Shown here piece by piece: positions 35,301-46,421 of a DNA stretch of 64,000 nt. A program made the position numbers and the translations under genes. The DNA comes from Carposina sasakii (lineage: Eukaryota; Arthropoda; Insecta; Lepidoptera; Carposinidae): contig CP053148.1 in assembly GCA_014607495.2 (NCBI GenBank), forward strand, positions 5,890,001 to 5,954,000, written 5' to 3'. Below the pieces are notes generated by a model that made no database searches, was not told the DNA's origin, and saw nothing but the letters and a program-made list of their open reading frames with translations. Position 1 is the first letter of the stretch, and every line of letters starts with the position of its first letter.

Positions 35301-37050
35301 AAAAAGTAGAAGACGGAACGAGGCGACAACCACTGAGACTCGCCTCCGCGGATAAAATCGACATAGAATTAAATAAAAATACAAAAATGACTCATTGTTC
35401 TCATAAAATGAATGTGCTTGGAGTTGAATGTGAGGTTTTTTGTGGAAATATTCTCATACTTTAAAGGGGACCTCGTGTGGCGCCTCCTAATGATTGGTCC
35501 TTTTTGCGTCGGCGCGCGCGCCAGCCGAACCGGCAATTCTAGGCTTTTCGTGTGTCAGTTCATGTCTCCACTTTGCTCTTTTTGCTCGCTGTTTCAGATG
35601 TAAATTAAACAGTTTAGGCGGCATTGTTTCCAGATTAAATGCGAAATCGAAATGTAGAATTTTTTGCGCAGTTTCGCCCGGTAGCATTAAGGCTTCAGCA
35701 GGCTACTTGTTTACTTTTAAGGATTATTACAGATCGAGACTCAACGGGCACTAATTACCTCTTTTTTATATTCCAATATAGCCTAGCTTGTACTTCAGAT
35801 TCAGAAAATATAGAAATCTGATCATTTAAATGAAGTGTTCAGGAAAAATACGACCTACTTGGCGGTGACGTTCTGTTTCATTTTATTTGAATCGCCTTTT
35901 GTTATTTCTTATATTTGATAGCTGTCATTGATATTTTTGTACAAATCAACATAATTTTGTGTAAAATTAAGTGTTGCCGAATTTTAATTAAAAAAGTAAT
36001 TTTATTACATATTACACAACCAAAAATATTACAGTGACCCGACCTATGGACCCGACCAAAAGGTGTATTTTCCTAATTTCACGAGGATAGTGAAGAGGCG
36101 GAAGTACTACGGATTACGATTACCACATTGGATTACCATAGAATCAATAGTTATTTCATCGCTATTTATGAAAATTAATATAAAAGTAATAAATATGGTC
36201 AAAAATTCACATATCTCTAAATTAACTTGTGTAACAAACGAAATACCTAAGTACAATACAATAATTGAACGTTAAGTATAAAGTAAAAAAAAAGATCTAA
36301 ACAAATTATAACTGAGCTACTGAAAACCTGTCCAATCACTTATCATAATTTAATCAATGCAAGACATAATTAAACAAGTACATACGGCTTGGAAATTTAA
36401 TTAAGTAATATTCTCTCTAGCTCCTACCTATTTAATAAGCTAATAAATTGCGGAATCAGGTGATCACGTCGAGGCATATGTGCCTAAAGAGCTCTCATTA
36501 AGTGAATCATATTATGAATCATGAAATTTAAAAGACGTGAAACAAGATAAGACAAAAACAAACAATTTTTTAAAATATATTTCCAAGCTTTTCAAATATT
36601 GCATTTTAAAATATGCTGCTTTTAAAACCTAACTGCGTATTTATTTAGATTAAAGTGTGCAAATGCATGATAATGGGTGCTGTTGTAGCTGCATTCCACG
36701 ATGCAGCCTTTTAGAGCTCCTGATTGAAGGCAGATCGGATTGACAGTGAGCTACCTCTGAAGCCCTGGCCGGCTGAATCATTAACTGAACAGAGGCTGTC
36801 CAGAATACCAAAGGTTTATTTCACATATAGGTAATAGGATTAAGTATGGGCATAGGGTTATTATGCAGCCACAGGGAATTATAATGTTAATGGCCTGGAA
36901 GCTTAATTTTAAGCAGAAATAAATATTCTAAGCCTGACTCTTTGCAGGACAGGACTCTTCGTAGGTACTAGATATGGGTAAATCTGTAGATAGCAGTATA
37001 AAATGTATATGGACATGGATTGCTCATAATTGTCCATAGGCAAATTCACT
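32400..37050. other. No gene seen; two small repeats and a GC-rich patch
   Basis: An (AAAG)n microsatellite is at 32978-32998. A CpG-rich stretch runs from about 35150 to 35560 (GGCGGCCGGGTGCGCGGGCG; GCGTCGGCGCGCGCGCCAGC) with overlapping short open frames on both strands but no motif. It might be a promoter or non-coding exon, without support. 33500-34850 is also less AT-rich and unrecognised. Confidence 0.35.
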
Positions 37051-37099
37051 CGGTTGATGAAGACTCAGTGATCTCTTATCGGAAACCTACTTTTCTACA

Positions 37100-37650
37100 T
37101 AACCGAAAAAGTATTTAGTTTGGTAGATATCAAACGCCAAAAGACTGGCCGGCGTCCCTCTGGGTGGCGAGGCTAATCCTTTGTCCAAAGTACTAGCCAG
37201 CCTTTCTGTCATGGGATGCTTCGACCAGTCTTTGTGAAATGAAAAAGGATATGGGCTTCCGAGTCCCATGGCCCCATACTTTCAACTCTAAACGGCTGAA
37301 ATATGTAATCTCCACAGTGATATTGCATATTTGCGCCGATTGAGGTTGTCCGCTGTAGCGGCCGCAGAGCCACTTCGTATCAGTGCCTTGGAGATGGGAC
37401 GCTGCCAATGTATCGTCCCATACTAGAGAGCGCCCCACCTCCCGAGGAGGCACGTGGGTCATTCTGTCCGGTCTCTTTCCATCATCGCACAGGTTCTCAT
37501 ACAGGTCTGACGAATGATGTCATTGATACTGGCAAGACATACGACACTTCTGGCACATGAGAGGCCAAGGTGTTCCGAGTTAGTCGACGACATTGCCACA
37601 TCGGTATCGGTGGGGAACATTGTAGACGTATGGCAATTCAAAATGTGGTT
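37100..37650 (-). pseudogene. C-terminal part of a LINE polyprotein with KRPD...WD motif
   Basis: The minus strand reads GKRPDRMTHVPPREVGRSLVWDDTLAAS, broken here as GKRPD, VGRSLVWDDTLAASHLQGT, then (frame-disturbed) KVWGHGT and QRLVEASHDRKAG. This matches the end of a LINE family whose members read KRPDGMTL.PW...GR.L.WD.T, then VPFGVETLGPWG and RLV-A-DQRAGS. The RPD and WD pair resembles the acidic residues of a restriction-like (PD-(D/E)XK) endonuclease, which is an inference. Upstream, at 37470-37640, LSCARSV...NDIIRQ matches the LSC-H-NDII stretch before it. Several stops and shifts make it non-functional. The reverse transcriptase part is missing. Confidence 0.75.
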
Positions 37651-37880
37651 CGGTCCAGAAGTGTACCGACGTTGGCTTCATTCGGTGAACTGCTGGACAC
37701 TCAAACGATGCGTTGGTCAAACGTGCATTGGTCTACAATTCATTCGATGAAAATTATAAAAGTAAAAAATTATCTATGGGATCTATCAGTTGGTAAAATG
37801 GTTTTCGAAAACGTGTACGGGATTCAACTAGTTTACGTATTTAATAAGTTTTTCCGTACCAGTAGTGTATTTTCTTTGCT

Positions 37881-38635
37881 TTATGCAATCACGTATTCTA
37901 GGTCACGAATTGCCTTATTTTTAATACGTCTTGGCTCGACGAGTTCTGGAAGAAGACATTCATAATGAAATTTTATCTTTTTCTGTTCCATTATGTCTGC
38001 CCATACTTTACATCTTATTCTATGATTTCTGTTTTATTTTATTGTTGCTATACCACAATCCCTAGCAAAGAATGTTGTTTTTGCAGATGTATAATTGCCC
38101 CTTAATTTGAAAATACCAATCCGATTTTGGTTTATAAATACGATGCCATTTTATGTTTTTTTTTTATTATAAAAATGCTTCTTATTTCTTTCAATAGCCT
38201 CTTTGATTTTTTAAAAGGCGCCAAGAAATTTGGGATATTAATGTCAATGAGTTTATCCATTGGGTGAAACACCTAAGATAATATATTTCTCATCAATACA
38301 ATGTTTACAATGCAAGAGATTGTTTGCTTTCTTCTGACAATTTTACCGAAAGTAGATACAGTTAACATATTTTGCCGCATCTCTAACCTTCGCTAGAATC
38401 GCTTTTAGGTTCGCTTTACGATATCCCTTCGTTCTTTTTCGAGTTTTATTAAATTTTGCACAAATGTTCTATAAACTTTTTCAAAGGTATCTGCGTCTGT
38501 TTATCCACTTTTTATCGGTTTATACACTTACATAAGCCAAATTCAGTGTTTTTGGTACCAATAAACATGTTTTTGTCCTTTTTCCATGTTTGGCCTTAAG
38601 ATTTTTTAATACGCCTTAAACTCTTAAATCGATAA
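37881..38635 (-). pseudogene. YqaJ-type nuclease remnant, unit A (third in the array)
   Basis: YqaJ proteins are lambda-exonuclease-like nucleases of the PD-(D/E)XK superfamily. In Lepidoptera and other animals long genes with this domain form repetitive families. On the minus strand this unit keeps, in scattered frames, LGVSPNG (where active relatives have LGATPDG), IDINIPN (where relatives have IEIK), SDWYFQIKGQLYICKN (the W-Y-QIQGQL-I strand) and the C-terminal LLPELVEPRR-IKNKAIRDLE, with a stop at 37881-37883. Both catalytic elements are altered (D to N; E-K lost). Its amino-terminal edge joins unit B directly near 38635. Multiple stops: a pseudogene. Confidence 0.75.
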
Positions 38636-39038
38636 GTTCTGGAAGAAGATAATTGTAATAAAATTTTATTAATTTTGGTTTTATTATGTCTTCCCAAAAC
38701 TTGTCATCTTTTTCTATGATTTCTGTTTTTATTTCATAAGTACATTCTTTTACTAAAAAGTTGTCTTTTGCAAATAACTATGTAATTGTCTCTGAATTTG
38801 AAAATATCAATCCGATTTTTGGTTGATAACTACAACGTCGCTATTTTCAAGTTTTTATATAAAAATGCATCTTATTCATTTTTCAATAGCCTCTTCGATA
38901 CCAATTTTAAAAGGCACAATGGGGAATTTTATTTCAATAAGCATTTCACTTTTACACCATTGAGTGAAGCGCCTAAGAAAAGACATTTCTCATCAATAAA
39001 TAAGCCACAATTTTCTTTTTAAAACTCTTTATACAAGA

Positions 39039-39411
39039 TGGGGTAGAAATTTCTATAACTAACTTAAAAATACTTAGGGCTAGCTTTTATATAAGAGATC
39101 GTTTGACCAGTTACGATTTTACAGGATGGTCAACCGATCTCCGTTATCAGGTAGCGCGTCCAAAATGCTGGCTGCGTTGCCGCGCTGGATAGCCTAAGTA
39201 GCAGCCAGCATTTTGGTCACGTGTGGACTCCACGAGCCGCCCGGCCAGGTCCTTGTAGATATAGAGCGCCGCCGGTCCCCAAGGGCCCAGCGTCTCCACG
39301 CCAAACGGCGCAAATAAATAGCCTCTGTCGAGGCTGGAATATTTACGCCGTTTGAGGGATTCCGCAGCTTCGGCAGCGCCGCCTGCTTTTAGCGACGTTT
39401 CAGGAAGGTGC
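39039..39411 (-). mobile_element. 5'-truncated LINE insertion (373 bp) with 9-bp target duplication
   Basis: TATACAAGA is present on both sides (39030-39038 and 39412-39420). Inside, the minus strand is open for about 83 codons: HLPETSLKAGGAAEAAESLK, RRKYSSLDRGYLFAPFGVET, LGPWGPAALYIYKDLAGRLV, ESTRDQNAGCYLG. After a frameshift AIQRGNAASILDALP follows. This is the extreme C-terminus of the KRPD...WD LINE family, followed by a 3' UTR of about 110 bases ending TATAGAAATTTCTACCCCA. The copy defines the 3' end of the family and its staggered-cut signature. Confidence 0.85.
39160..39216. repeat. Perfect 16-bp inverted repeat inside the LINE 3' coding end
   Basis: CCAAAATGCTGGCTGC (39160-39175) pairs exactly with 39201-39216 across 25 bases. 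On the LINE sense strand the arms encode QNAGC and NAASIL, both regular parts of the protein, so the stem is built into the gene rather than a later inversion. One arm is also present in the LINE fragment at 52520-52543. Confidence 0.8.
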
Positions 39412-39840
39412 TATACAAGACAGTTTGAGTGCAGTTTTTTTTTCTTTCCATGTCTTTTGACATGACCAATACATGTTTTTTTTTACAATTTTTTTGCAAG
39501 AATTTATTCGGTCGCCATAACTCTTTCGCCAGATTTGCCTTGTTATATGGTTCGCTTTACGATGCCCCTTTGTTCTTTGTGGTTTTCAATTAATTCTGCA
39601 CACATGTTCTTTTACCTTTTTCAAAAGTATCTGCATCTAAATCTGGATTATATACCATCTCTCTATAATCCGAATTCAGTTTTTTTTTGTATTTTAAAAA
39701 CTATTTCTACTTATTTTGCTATGTTTGGCCTTAAGATTTTATTTTTTATTGCGTTTTCATATTTCACTAGGAATGCCACGGAACTAGGTTATATTTTGAT
39801 GAACAGTCGACAATAATTTTCCGGTATTGAATGATATTAC

Positions 39841-40900
39841 TGCACCCGCGCATCTTGCTTGTTAGCAACGTTCTCCCCAAAAATTTTTATCTTTTGCTAT
39901 TATTTCTGTTTTTATTTTATTGTCGCCATCCCATACCTACCTATGCCTAAAAAGGAATGTAGTTTTTTGCAGATATGATGTTGCCCCTGAATTTGAAAAA
40001 TACCAATTAGATTTTTAGTTAATAACAACGTCGCCATTGATACGTTTTTTTTTTATATAATGCATCTTATTTTTTTAAATAGCCTCTCTGAAATCAATTT
40101 TTAAAGGCGCTATGCAGCATTTAATTTCAATGAGCAAGACGCTTGTTATACCATCCGGTGTAGCACCTAAGAAAGCATATTTTTCATCAATAAATAAGCT
40201 ATAACTTTCTATTTTGATATCCTTTATACCAGATACTTGCTCGAGTGCAATTTTTCCAGATATTTTCCCATGTCTTATAGATGTGACATGATCAATACTT
40301 GGTTTATAAGTGCGAGAATTTGGTTGCCTTCTTTTGATAACTTTACCAAAATTAGATTAGCAGTTAACATAATTTGCCGTAGTTCTATTTATTCGCCCGA
40401 TTTGCTTTATATTATGGTTCGCTTTTTGGTTTTCATCAAATTTTGCACAAAAGTATTTTAAGCTTTTTTAAAAGGATCTGTATCTAAATCCGATTTGTCT
40501 ACCGTTTCACCATAATACAATTATTGGTACCAAAAATACTGTTTTACTTCCTTTTGCTATGTTTGGCCTTAATTTTTTTTGTTTTGGTGCGTTTTCATAT
40601 TTTACTAGGGACGCAACGGGACTGTTCCCACATATATTTTGACGAACAGTTGATAACAGTTTTCCAGTGTTGACTTATATTACTGCACTCGAGAATCCTC
40701 CTTGGTAGGAACGTCTCTGTGAATCATTTATCCTTTTTCCTTCCATAGGGTTTGCAATGACCCCATTAAACCTTTCTACTACGTTGCTATCAAAGTCTTC
40801 AATTAAACTATGGACTTTATCCGCTAATTATATTATGCAAAAAGTTTATCATTTTTAACTGAAAAAATGGATTAGTAGCATCCAGACCCATGTATCTGCA
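39841..40900 (-). pseudogene. YqaJ-type nuclease remnant, unit C (first and most complete)
   Basis: In minus-strand order: MINFLHNIISG...ADKVHSLIEDFDSNVVERFN and GKRIN..QRRSYQGG (about 40690-40850), which match the segment that precedes the nuclease in long animal YqaJ proteins; SNFGKVIKRRQPNSRTYK (the usual TASNFGKVCKRR start of the nuclease); then IDEKYAFLGATPDGI with IEIKCC (about 40110-40180). The PD and E-I-K catalytic elements are intact in this unit. Then ...GDVVIN and EIIAKDKNFWGE follow, where it runs straight into unit B. At least two stops and several shifts remain, so it is not functional. Strand and order make this the 5'-most unit. Confidence 0.8.
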
Positions 40901-41290
40901 TAAATTGTTTTTCTCAACCAATTTGCTCCAGGGTCCGAGTTCAGAGGGCCACTCATCTTTGGCCTTCAACGCTTTGCTGGCCTTCATTGGCCGGCTAAAA
41001 AGGAACAGCGCAAGAACGGATCCTTAATTTTCTCCAGGGTGGAAGTGTAAAATGCTGTAAATCCGGAGTTACTAGGAATTTCACAGACGTTAGAGCCCCA
41101 CAGTATCTCATCTTTTTGTACCATTAGCCGCCCGCGCCGGTGTTGCCTCCCCGGTATGCGCCACTTATGGGAAGCTGACCTCAATGTTAAGGGCGGCAAT
41201 AAAATTTTTGGGAGTCCCGATTTTGGGACTATGCTATGATGGACGGCTCTAGACCTGTTTCAGGGTCCAGGGACTTACCACGACTGCTGC
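40901..41290 (-). other. Unrecognised GC-richer block upstream of YqaJ unit C
   Basis: The minus strand is open from 41199 to 40984 (71 codons; includes FYTSTLEKIKDPFLRC). It could be a further amino-terminal part of the YqaJ gene or another LINE fragment. I recognise neither. Confidence 0.3.
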
Positions 41291-41299
41291 AGCCTCCGT

Positions 41300-42170
41300 G
41301 TGACGACGTGCCGGGACGGATATGTAGCACTTAGTTTTTTGAAGGTTTATTGCACTTTGCTAAATATCGAACTAGCTTTCGCAGAGAAATTTTTTTTACT
41401 ATCTGACATAAAAGATAGATTTTGGGCCTGGACCAGGCCTAAACACTACATATATAAAAATGCACTATACTCCCATCGCTATGGGGTTGTGTGGGGTAGC
41501 CATGGTCTTAGGTTTCCATCGCACAACGTCCTCCAATGACTCATAATAATGTCAAATATAGGCAAAGTGTGAATGAGAACTATTTAATTTGAATTTCGAC
41601 TTAATATTCGACATGAAAGTTTACACAATTTATTTGTCCATTATCATTTTCTATGATGTAACTTTCTACCTATTGTATTTGTTACATATACTCGTAATCT
41701 GTCAAAGCATAAGTAGGCGTCTTGGGCCTTTATTTACCAACGTCATGATCGCCTAAGGGCGAAATCTAGGAAAACTGCTAAAGTCAGTAAGTATACTCGT
41801 AGAAAATAAATAAATAATTAGGTACTTACGCATGGTAGGTACTTCATTTTATGGACGGATTATGATTCTATAAGTGGCACCCTAGCACCTATTAACCAAC
41901 CTACTAAAGGTATCTATTTTCACATAAGAAATATTTTTCACATCAACTATTAATTGAATTTTATTTCTTAACTTTTTTCAGTTAAAGCAGTATTTTATTC
42001 CAGTAAATAATATAAATGTTATAAGGTACCTATACTTGACAGCATGCTTGAGAGTAACAGAGTAATAGAGCGCGTTTACCTGCTATTAAACACAGTACAT
42101 AGGTACTGGCGTAGGTTGTTACAAATTGGACCTTTTTAAATTCGCAATGTTATACCTATATATAACATAG
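41300..42170. other. No gene seen
   Basis: The plus-strand open frame 41300-41539 has no motif. The rest is AT-rich single-copy-looking DNA. Confidence 0.35.
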
Positions 42171-42174
42171 TGGC

Positions 42175-42912
42175 CCGCCCTCGCTTCGCTTCGGTACATA
42201 TCAGTACATAGCTACAACTTCATATGTAGGTACTTTTCGAATAACGCCCGTTGGTTCCCTTCCCGTGGGATTTCCTCGAATTTTTCCCAACTTCAGATTA
42301 TATGTGTAACCGTAAAAAATAATTAATTCCCGTTGGTCCCCTTCCCGTGGGAAAAATCCGTTCTTAGTTTCCTCGCAGTTAATGAACTTATATGCCCAAT
42401 TTCAGCTTCATATGTATAGCGGTTGTAAAAATTATGGTTTGTCCCCTTCCCGTGGGAATTTCGGGACCTTCTCATGTGCTTCCTCGGGGTCCCAAATAAA
42501 TATATATGCAGTGGAAAAAATAATTAATTCTTGGTCCCCTTCCCGTGGGAATTTCTGGAAATCCGTAGTGCTTCCTCGCATCCCTAATTAACTTATATGT
42601 TTCAGCTTCATAATAGCGGTTTTCGAAAAATTATGATTCCCGTTTGTCCCCTTCCCGTGGGAATTTCGGGATAGTCCTCCCTCGCTGTCTGTCCCCAATG
42701 AACATATATGCCCGAAGCTTCATATGTATAGCGGTTTTCGTAAAAAATATGAATTCCCGTTGGTCGCCTTCCCGTGGGAATAACATTCTTGTAGCCTACA
42801 TCCAGAATAAGGATTCTAACGGTGAAAGAATTTTTGAAATCGGTCCAAGTTTCGGAGCCTTATTACAACCAAACAAACAAAGTTTTCCTCTTTATAATAT
42901 TAGTATAGATAA
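42175..42912 (+). mobile_element. Retroelement tail with six spaced CCTTCCCGTGGGA units
   Basis: It begins TGGCCCGCCCTCGCTTCGCT and ends with CTTTATAATATTAGTATAGA. In between, CTTCCCGTGGGA recurs at 42257, 42341, 42446, 42539, 42651 and 42768 (steps of 84-117 bases), each within a unit of roughly TTCAGCTTCATATGTATAGC, GGTTTTCGTAAAAAATA and ATTCCCGTTGGTCCCCTTCC. The (S)PSRGNF peptide that repeats in plus-strand frames is a by-product of this DNA repeat. I read the element as the internally repeated 3' region of a non-LTR retrotransposon. Confidence 0.8.
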
Positions 42913-42984
42913 TATTATACTATTTTTCTTGAATAAATGATTTTTCACATTATTTATACAAAATATTGGTTCATATAAGTAAAT

Positions 42985-43070
42985 ATTGGGGCAGACCTAC
43001 GAGAATGTGCAGCAGTGGACTTCCTATGATTGCAATGTAGACGATAAGTGATGATATACAAAGAGAAAGT
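42985..43070 (+). pseudogene. Possible RTE-type LINE C-terminal remnant
   Basis: GGGGCAGACCTACGAGAATG and TGCAGCAGTGGACTTCCTAT resemble the GEAYVQQWTS end, with changes, followed by a GATGAT-like stretch. Weakly supported. Confidence 0.35.
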
Positions 43071-43416
43071 CAAGCTTAGTATTTTAATATTAGAGTTAAC
43101 AAAGGTTTTATGTACTATATGACAAATCTTTGCGCACGTTAGGTATATGTTTTTATTAACACAATACTTTACTACCTTACCTATGTGATGTGCATCAGGA
43201 TGACTGTACAAAGTGACGGATTAACGTTTATGTAGTACCAATATCTACTACTTACCTAATTGCTACTATTAAATACCTATATTCAGCGAACCGTTACAAG
43301 CTCATGTTATGTTCATATTTGGTAGGTACCTAATTAATAATAATGAAATTAAATTAATAGAATGGCCAGTCTTTCTGACGTCAGGATGGCTGGACAAATT
43401 CATTATTACTGATTTG

Positions 43417-43577
43417 GACCCCGTATTTTGCATTTTTTTTTACATAATAATTTACTACCTATTTGATACGTATTTTAGAACTTCTTTTATAACTAAACTT
43501 ACCCCGTATTTTGCATTTGTTTTTACATAATAATTTACTACCTATTTGATACTTATTTTATAACTAAACTTAAATAT
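43417..43577 (+). repeat. 83-bp tandem duplication
   Basis: CCCCGTATTTTGCATTT, TTTTACATAATAATTTACTA and CCTATTTGATAC recur with an 83-base step, with a few differences between the copies. Confidence 0.85.
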
Positions 43578-43973
43578 TATCAATTAATACTAGGTGTACA
43601 AGGGTATAAGATTAGGAACTTTCAAGCCTTATGAACCACACTTAATTGTGCGCTCTCTATAGTTTGTTACTCTACGGCAATAGTTTTGAAATAAGTTAAT
43701 TAACCATAAACTTATGGAATCATTAAGAAGGGTTCAATAATTTCATAACTGGTTTTTACTTTTTAATGAAAACTAAATAAAGCAATATCCTTAGAGAGAA
43801 AATTGAGTCGTAAGTTCGTATTTTATCGAGTTTCTACCACTTTATGTACCTGCGGCTATATAAGTTACTTGCCTCATTTGCAGGCAGGTTGGCCATTCAT
43901 AATTATTCATAGAAAGACTATCATTTAGTCGGTTAGTCTCTATACATACTATGTCCCAGACTAAGGGCGCGTT

Positions 43974-44178
43974 CCCACTCGTTACGGTACCTATCGTACG
44001 ACGTCTCGTCTCAAACTGTTCTCATTATAGCGACTATTTGTCGTCGATTTTTTTATAGTAAGTACCTACATCGATAGGTAGGCGTGCTAGCCTTTCCCAA
44101 CACAGTCTGTTGTCACCGTAAAAAAGTCGTAGAAAGAAACAGTTAGTCGTGTCGTCCTATGTGTGAACACCCTCATTA
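43974..44178. mobile_element. Probable decayed MITE (AGGGTGTTCACAC type ends)
   Basis: The left end AGGGCGCGTTCCCACTCGTT and the inverse of the right end (AGGGTGTTCACACATAGGAC) are similar. Both contain GACGAC/GTCGTC words. Ends of this style belong to lepidopteran MITEs with no coding capacity. No target duplication is visible. Confidence 0.4.
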
Positions 44179-44179
44179 A

Positions 44180-46420
44180 AATATGTTAGCCACAATACTT
44201 AATTAAAACTACATAACTATCTGTAATTGCGACATAATGAATATAAGTCCATAATATCATTTGCGGAAAATTCAGAATAAGTACAGAGTCCAGCGGCCAA
44301 ATTTCATAAAAATCCATTCGTCAGGTTTAACGTAAAAGACTAACAAACATGCTAACATCAGTACTCAAAACTTTGCATTTATTAATATAATAACGTAAAA
44401 GTATTGAAACTATTTCAAATAAGTATAGGTATACGTTAATTACTGTTTTAGTTTCCTGTCGTGTTTACCGTCGTCAGAATAGGACATACACTTTTTTGGA
44501 AAAAGTTTGTTCCACTTTCATCAAAATACAACACAGAATTTAATGAAACTACACGGTTATGTAGCTTATACATCTGAATAATACTCGTACATAGGCGACA
44601 GATACCTATTCCTTTCTTTAAAAATTCATTTATAGAAGAAGTTGCAAGCACAGCTAGTAAGCTATAAGGCGCAAAGCGAGTCGTGACACCTTGCGCACTA
44701 ATGGCTCTCTCCGAAGTGTACCGCCCAATCAAGATCTTTCGTTAGCATTACCTTTTTACCCCTCATATTCGCACTCTCGAGTCGACTGACGTTTTTTTTT
44801 ATTTTTTTTTACAAAATCTACACCTTACAAAATATTCGTAGGGTACATTTTTCAATTGTTGTAATTACTAAATAATTTTGCACAAGTTTCCTATTGAGAG
44901 CCTTTTCCAATGATAAAGTTGATGCTGTCTCTATTTTGATCATGTTTTAAAAAGAAAGACAATGATCAAAATCGGCCCATAGGTATAATATCAACTTATA
45001 CCAGCTAAGGCTCCTAGGTTTCCTACCCAGAGACATACAGTCAGACACGACAAATCTATAAGGGTTGCACCATAGATATACTCGTAATAAAAATAACTGC
45101 AAACTTTCCCATTCTACAGGATTCATAGTCAGTGTAGCAATGAAACTTTGACTTCTCAAAGGTTTACTAAAAAAATTATCAATAGCTCTTGTAGGTGCCT
45201 AATCACATTTTTTTAAAGAACATACGAGATAGATTGCCACTTCGTTCTATCTAATTCAAAGGCTGCCCATTCAATCTCAAATTGAAATAGGAAGCTACCA
45301 TTATTTTCGGGAGGCCACACAAGAGCTCGATAGGAACATGCTTTTATCTTAAAATGATGAGGATAATCTTAAAACGATACTTTGTAGTCTGTCGTTAGAT
45401 GGACCTTTGTTTGATACGATAGTGGACATAGAAAGCTATTACTGCTTTGGATAAAGATGGGGTTTTAATTGTATTTGTGTAGAGATATGTAAATAAACGG
45501 CTACTGCGCGGTGCTCTTGCGCCCTGCGGCATGCCATTCAAATGAAATTTATAATTGGCTTTTTATAGCAAGCCGTAATTAATTATTGGGCTTATTATTC
45601 CACTTTTTAATGACAAGCTACCTGTAGTGAGCAGCATTGCGTCGCAGGCATATTGATAAAAACGTTACTTCCTAAGCTACTATTATCACCTAATAACGCG
45701 TGAAGGTTGTCGATTGGCTCAAAACTATAGATAATATAATATATAATTTAACTATGATTGTTATGATGATTTCTAATAAAAACTAGAGATCGCCAACGCT
45801 TTCATCCGTGTAAACTTTAGAATCCCTGCTTTTGTCATTGCTGTGGGTATTTCGGAAAATTCTATCTTATATCTTATCGGTTGCCTAGTAATTCATAGAA
45901 CACACTCTCGTCTCTTAGCCTCTAATTTAATGCGTGCATAGACTCTGAAAACTCTACTGGCAAAGATAAATAACGTTTGATCGTAAACCAATACCATAAA
46001 ATACCAGTAAATAATCCTAAAACAATTTGGGTCATGGAGTGTTCACAACTCCACGTGCCATGCAATACAGTTTTTCGAACAACTGTCAAATAAACGAAAC
46101 ATTGCCGACTGGAATTTAACCACAGTTAACTAAATCAAAAACACGAATAATATAAAATTGAAAAAAAATAGGTTTAGTAGAACAAAATTAGGGCAACAAG
46201 CCAAACTTGCGGTTGACTTACTTAGCTATGTCACGCAAGAGCGATATCGTAAAGCGACAGAATAGGGGCCGTAATTGAAAGAATATTAGTAATGAAATAC
46301 AAAAACGCGATGTTATTAATTTAAATGATAAGACTGTTTGAAACGCTGTAGTATCTATTGTTTGTTTGTGTTGTTTTTAGTCTTATGTTTATTTTAGTTG
46401 ATGGTAGCTACAGGTGAGGT
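44180..46420. other. No gene or clear repeat seen
   Basis: AT-rich DNA. Minus-strand open frames at 44448-44732 and 44947-45159 have no recognisable motif. Confidence 0.4.
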
Positions 46421-46421
46421 T

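Larger units (their letters stand above)
38636..39840 (-). pseudogene. YqaJ-type nuclease remnant, unit B, split by a LINE insertion
   Basis: In minus-strand order it holds an amino-terminal segment GAVISFNTGKLLSTVHQNI (about 39780-39830), a middle part to 39421, a 373-bp LINE insertion (39039-39411), and the nuclease part: CGLFIDEKCLFLGASLNG, LIEIKF, YFQIQRQLH and EIKTEIIEKDDKFWE, then LLPELIDL. The PD of the active site reads LN, but the E-I-K element is kept. In unit C the corresponding place is uninterrupted (CTTTATACCAGATACTTGCT), confirming the insertion. The unit is broken by frameshifts and joins unit A and unit C head to tail. Confidence 0.78.

Noticed and set aside
42382..42940. Plus-strand peptides repeating PSRGNF.
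   Set aside because: A by-product of the CCTTCCCGTGGGAA DNA repeat. The units lie in different frames and differ in spacing.
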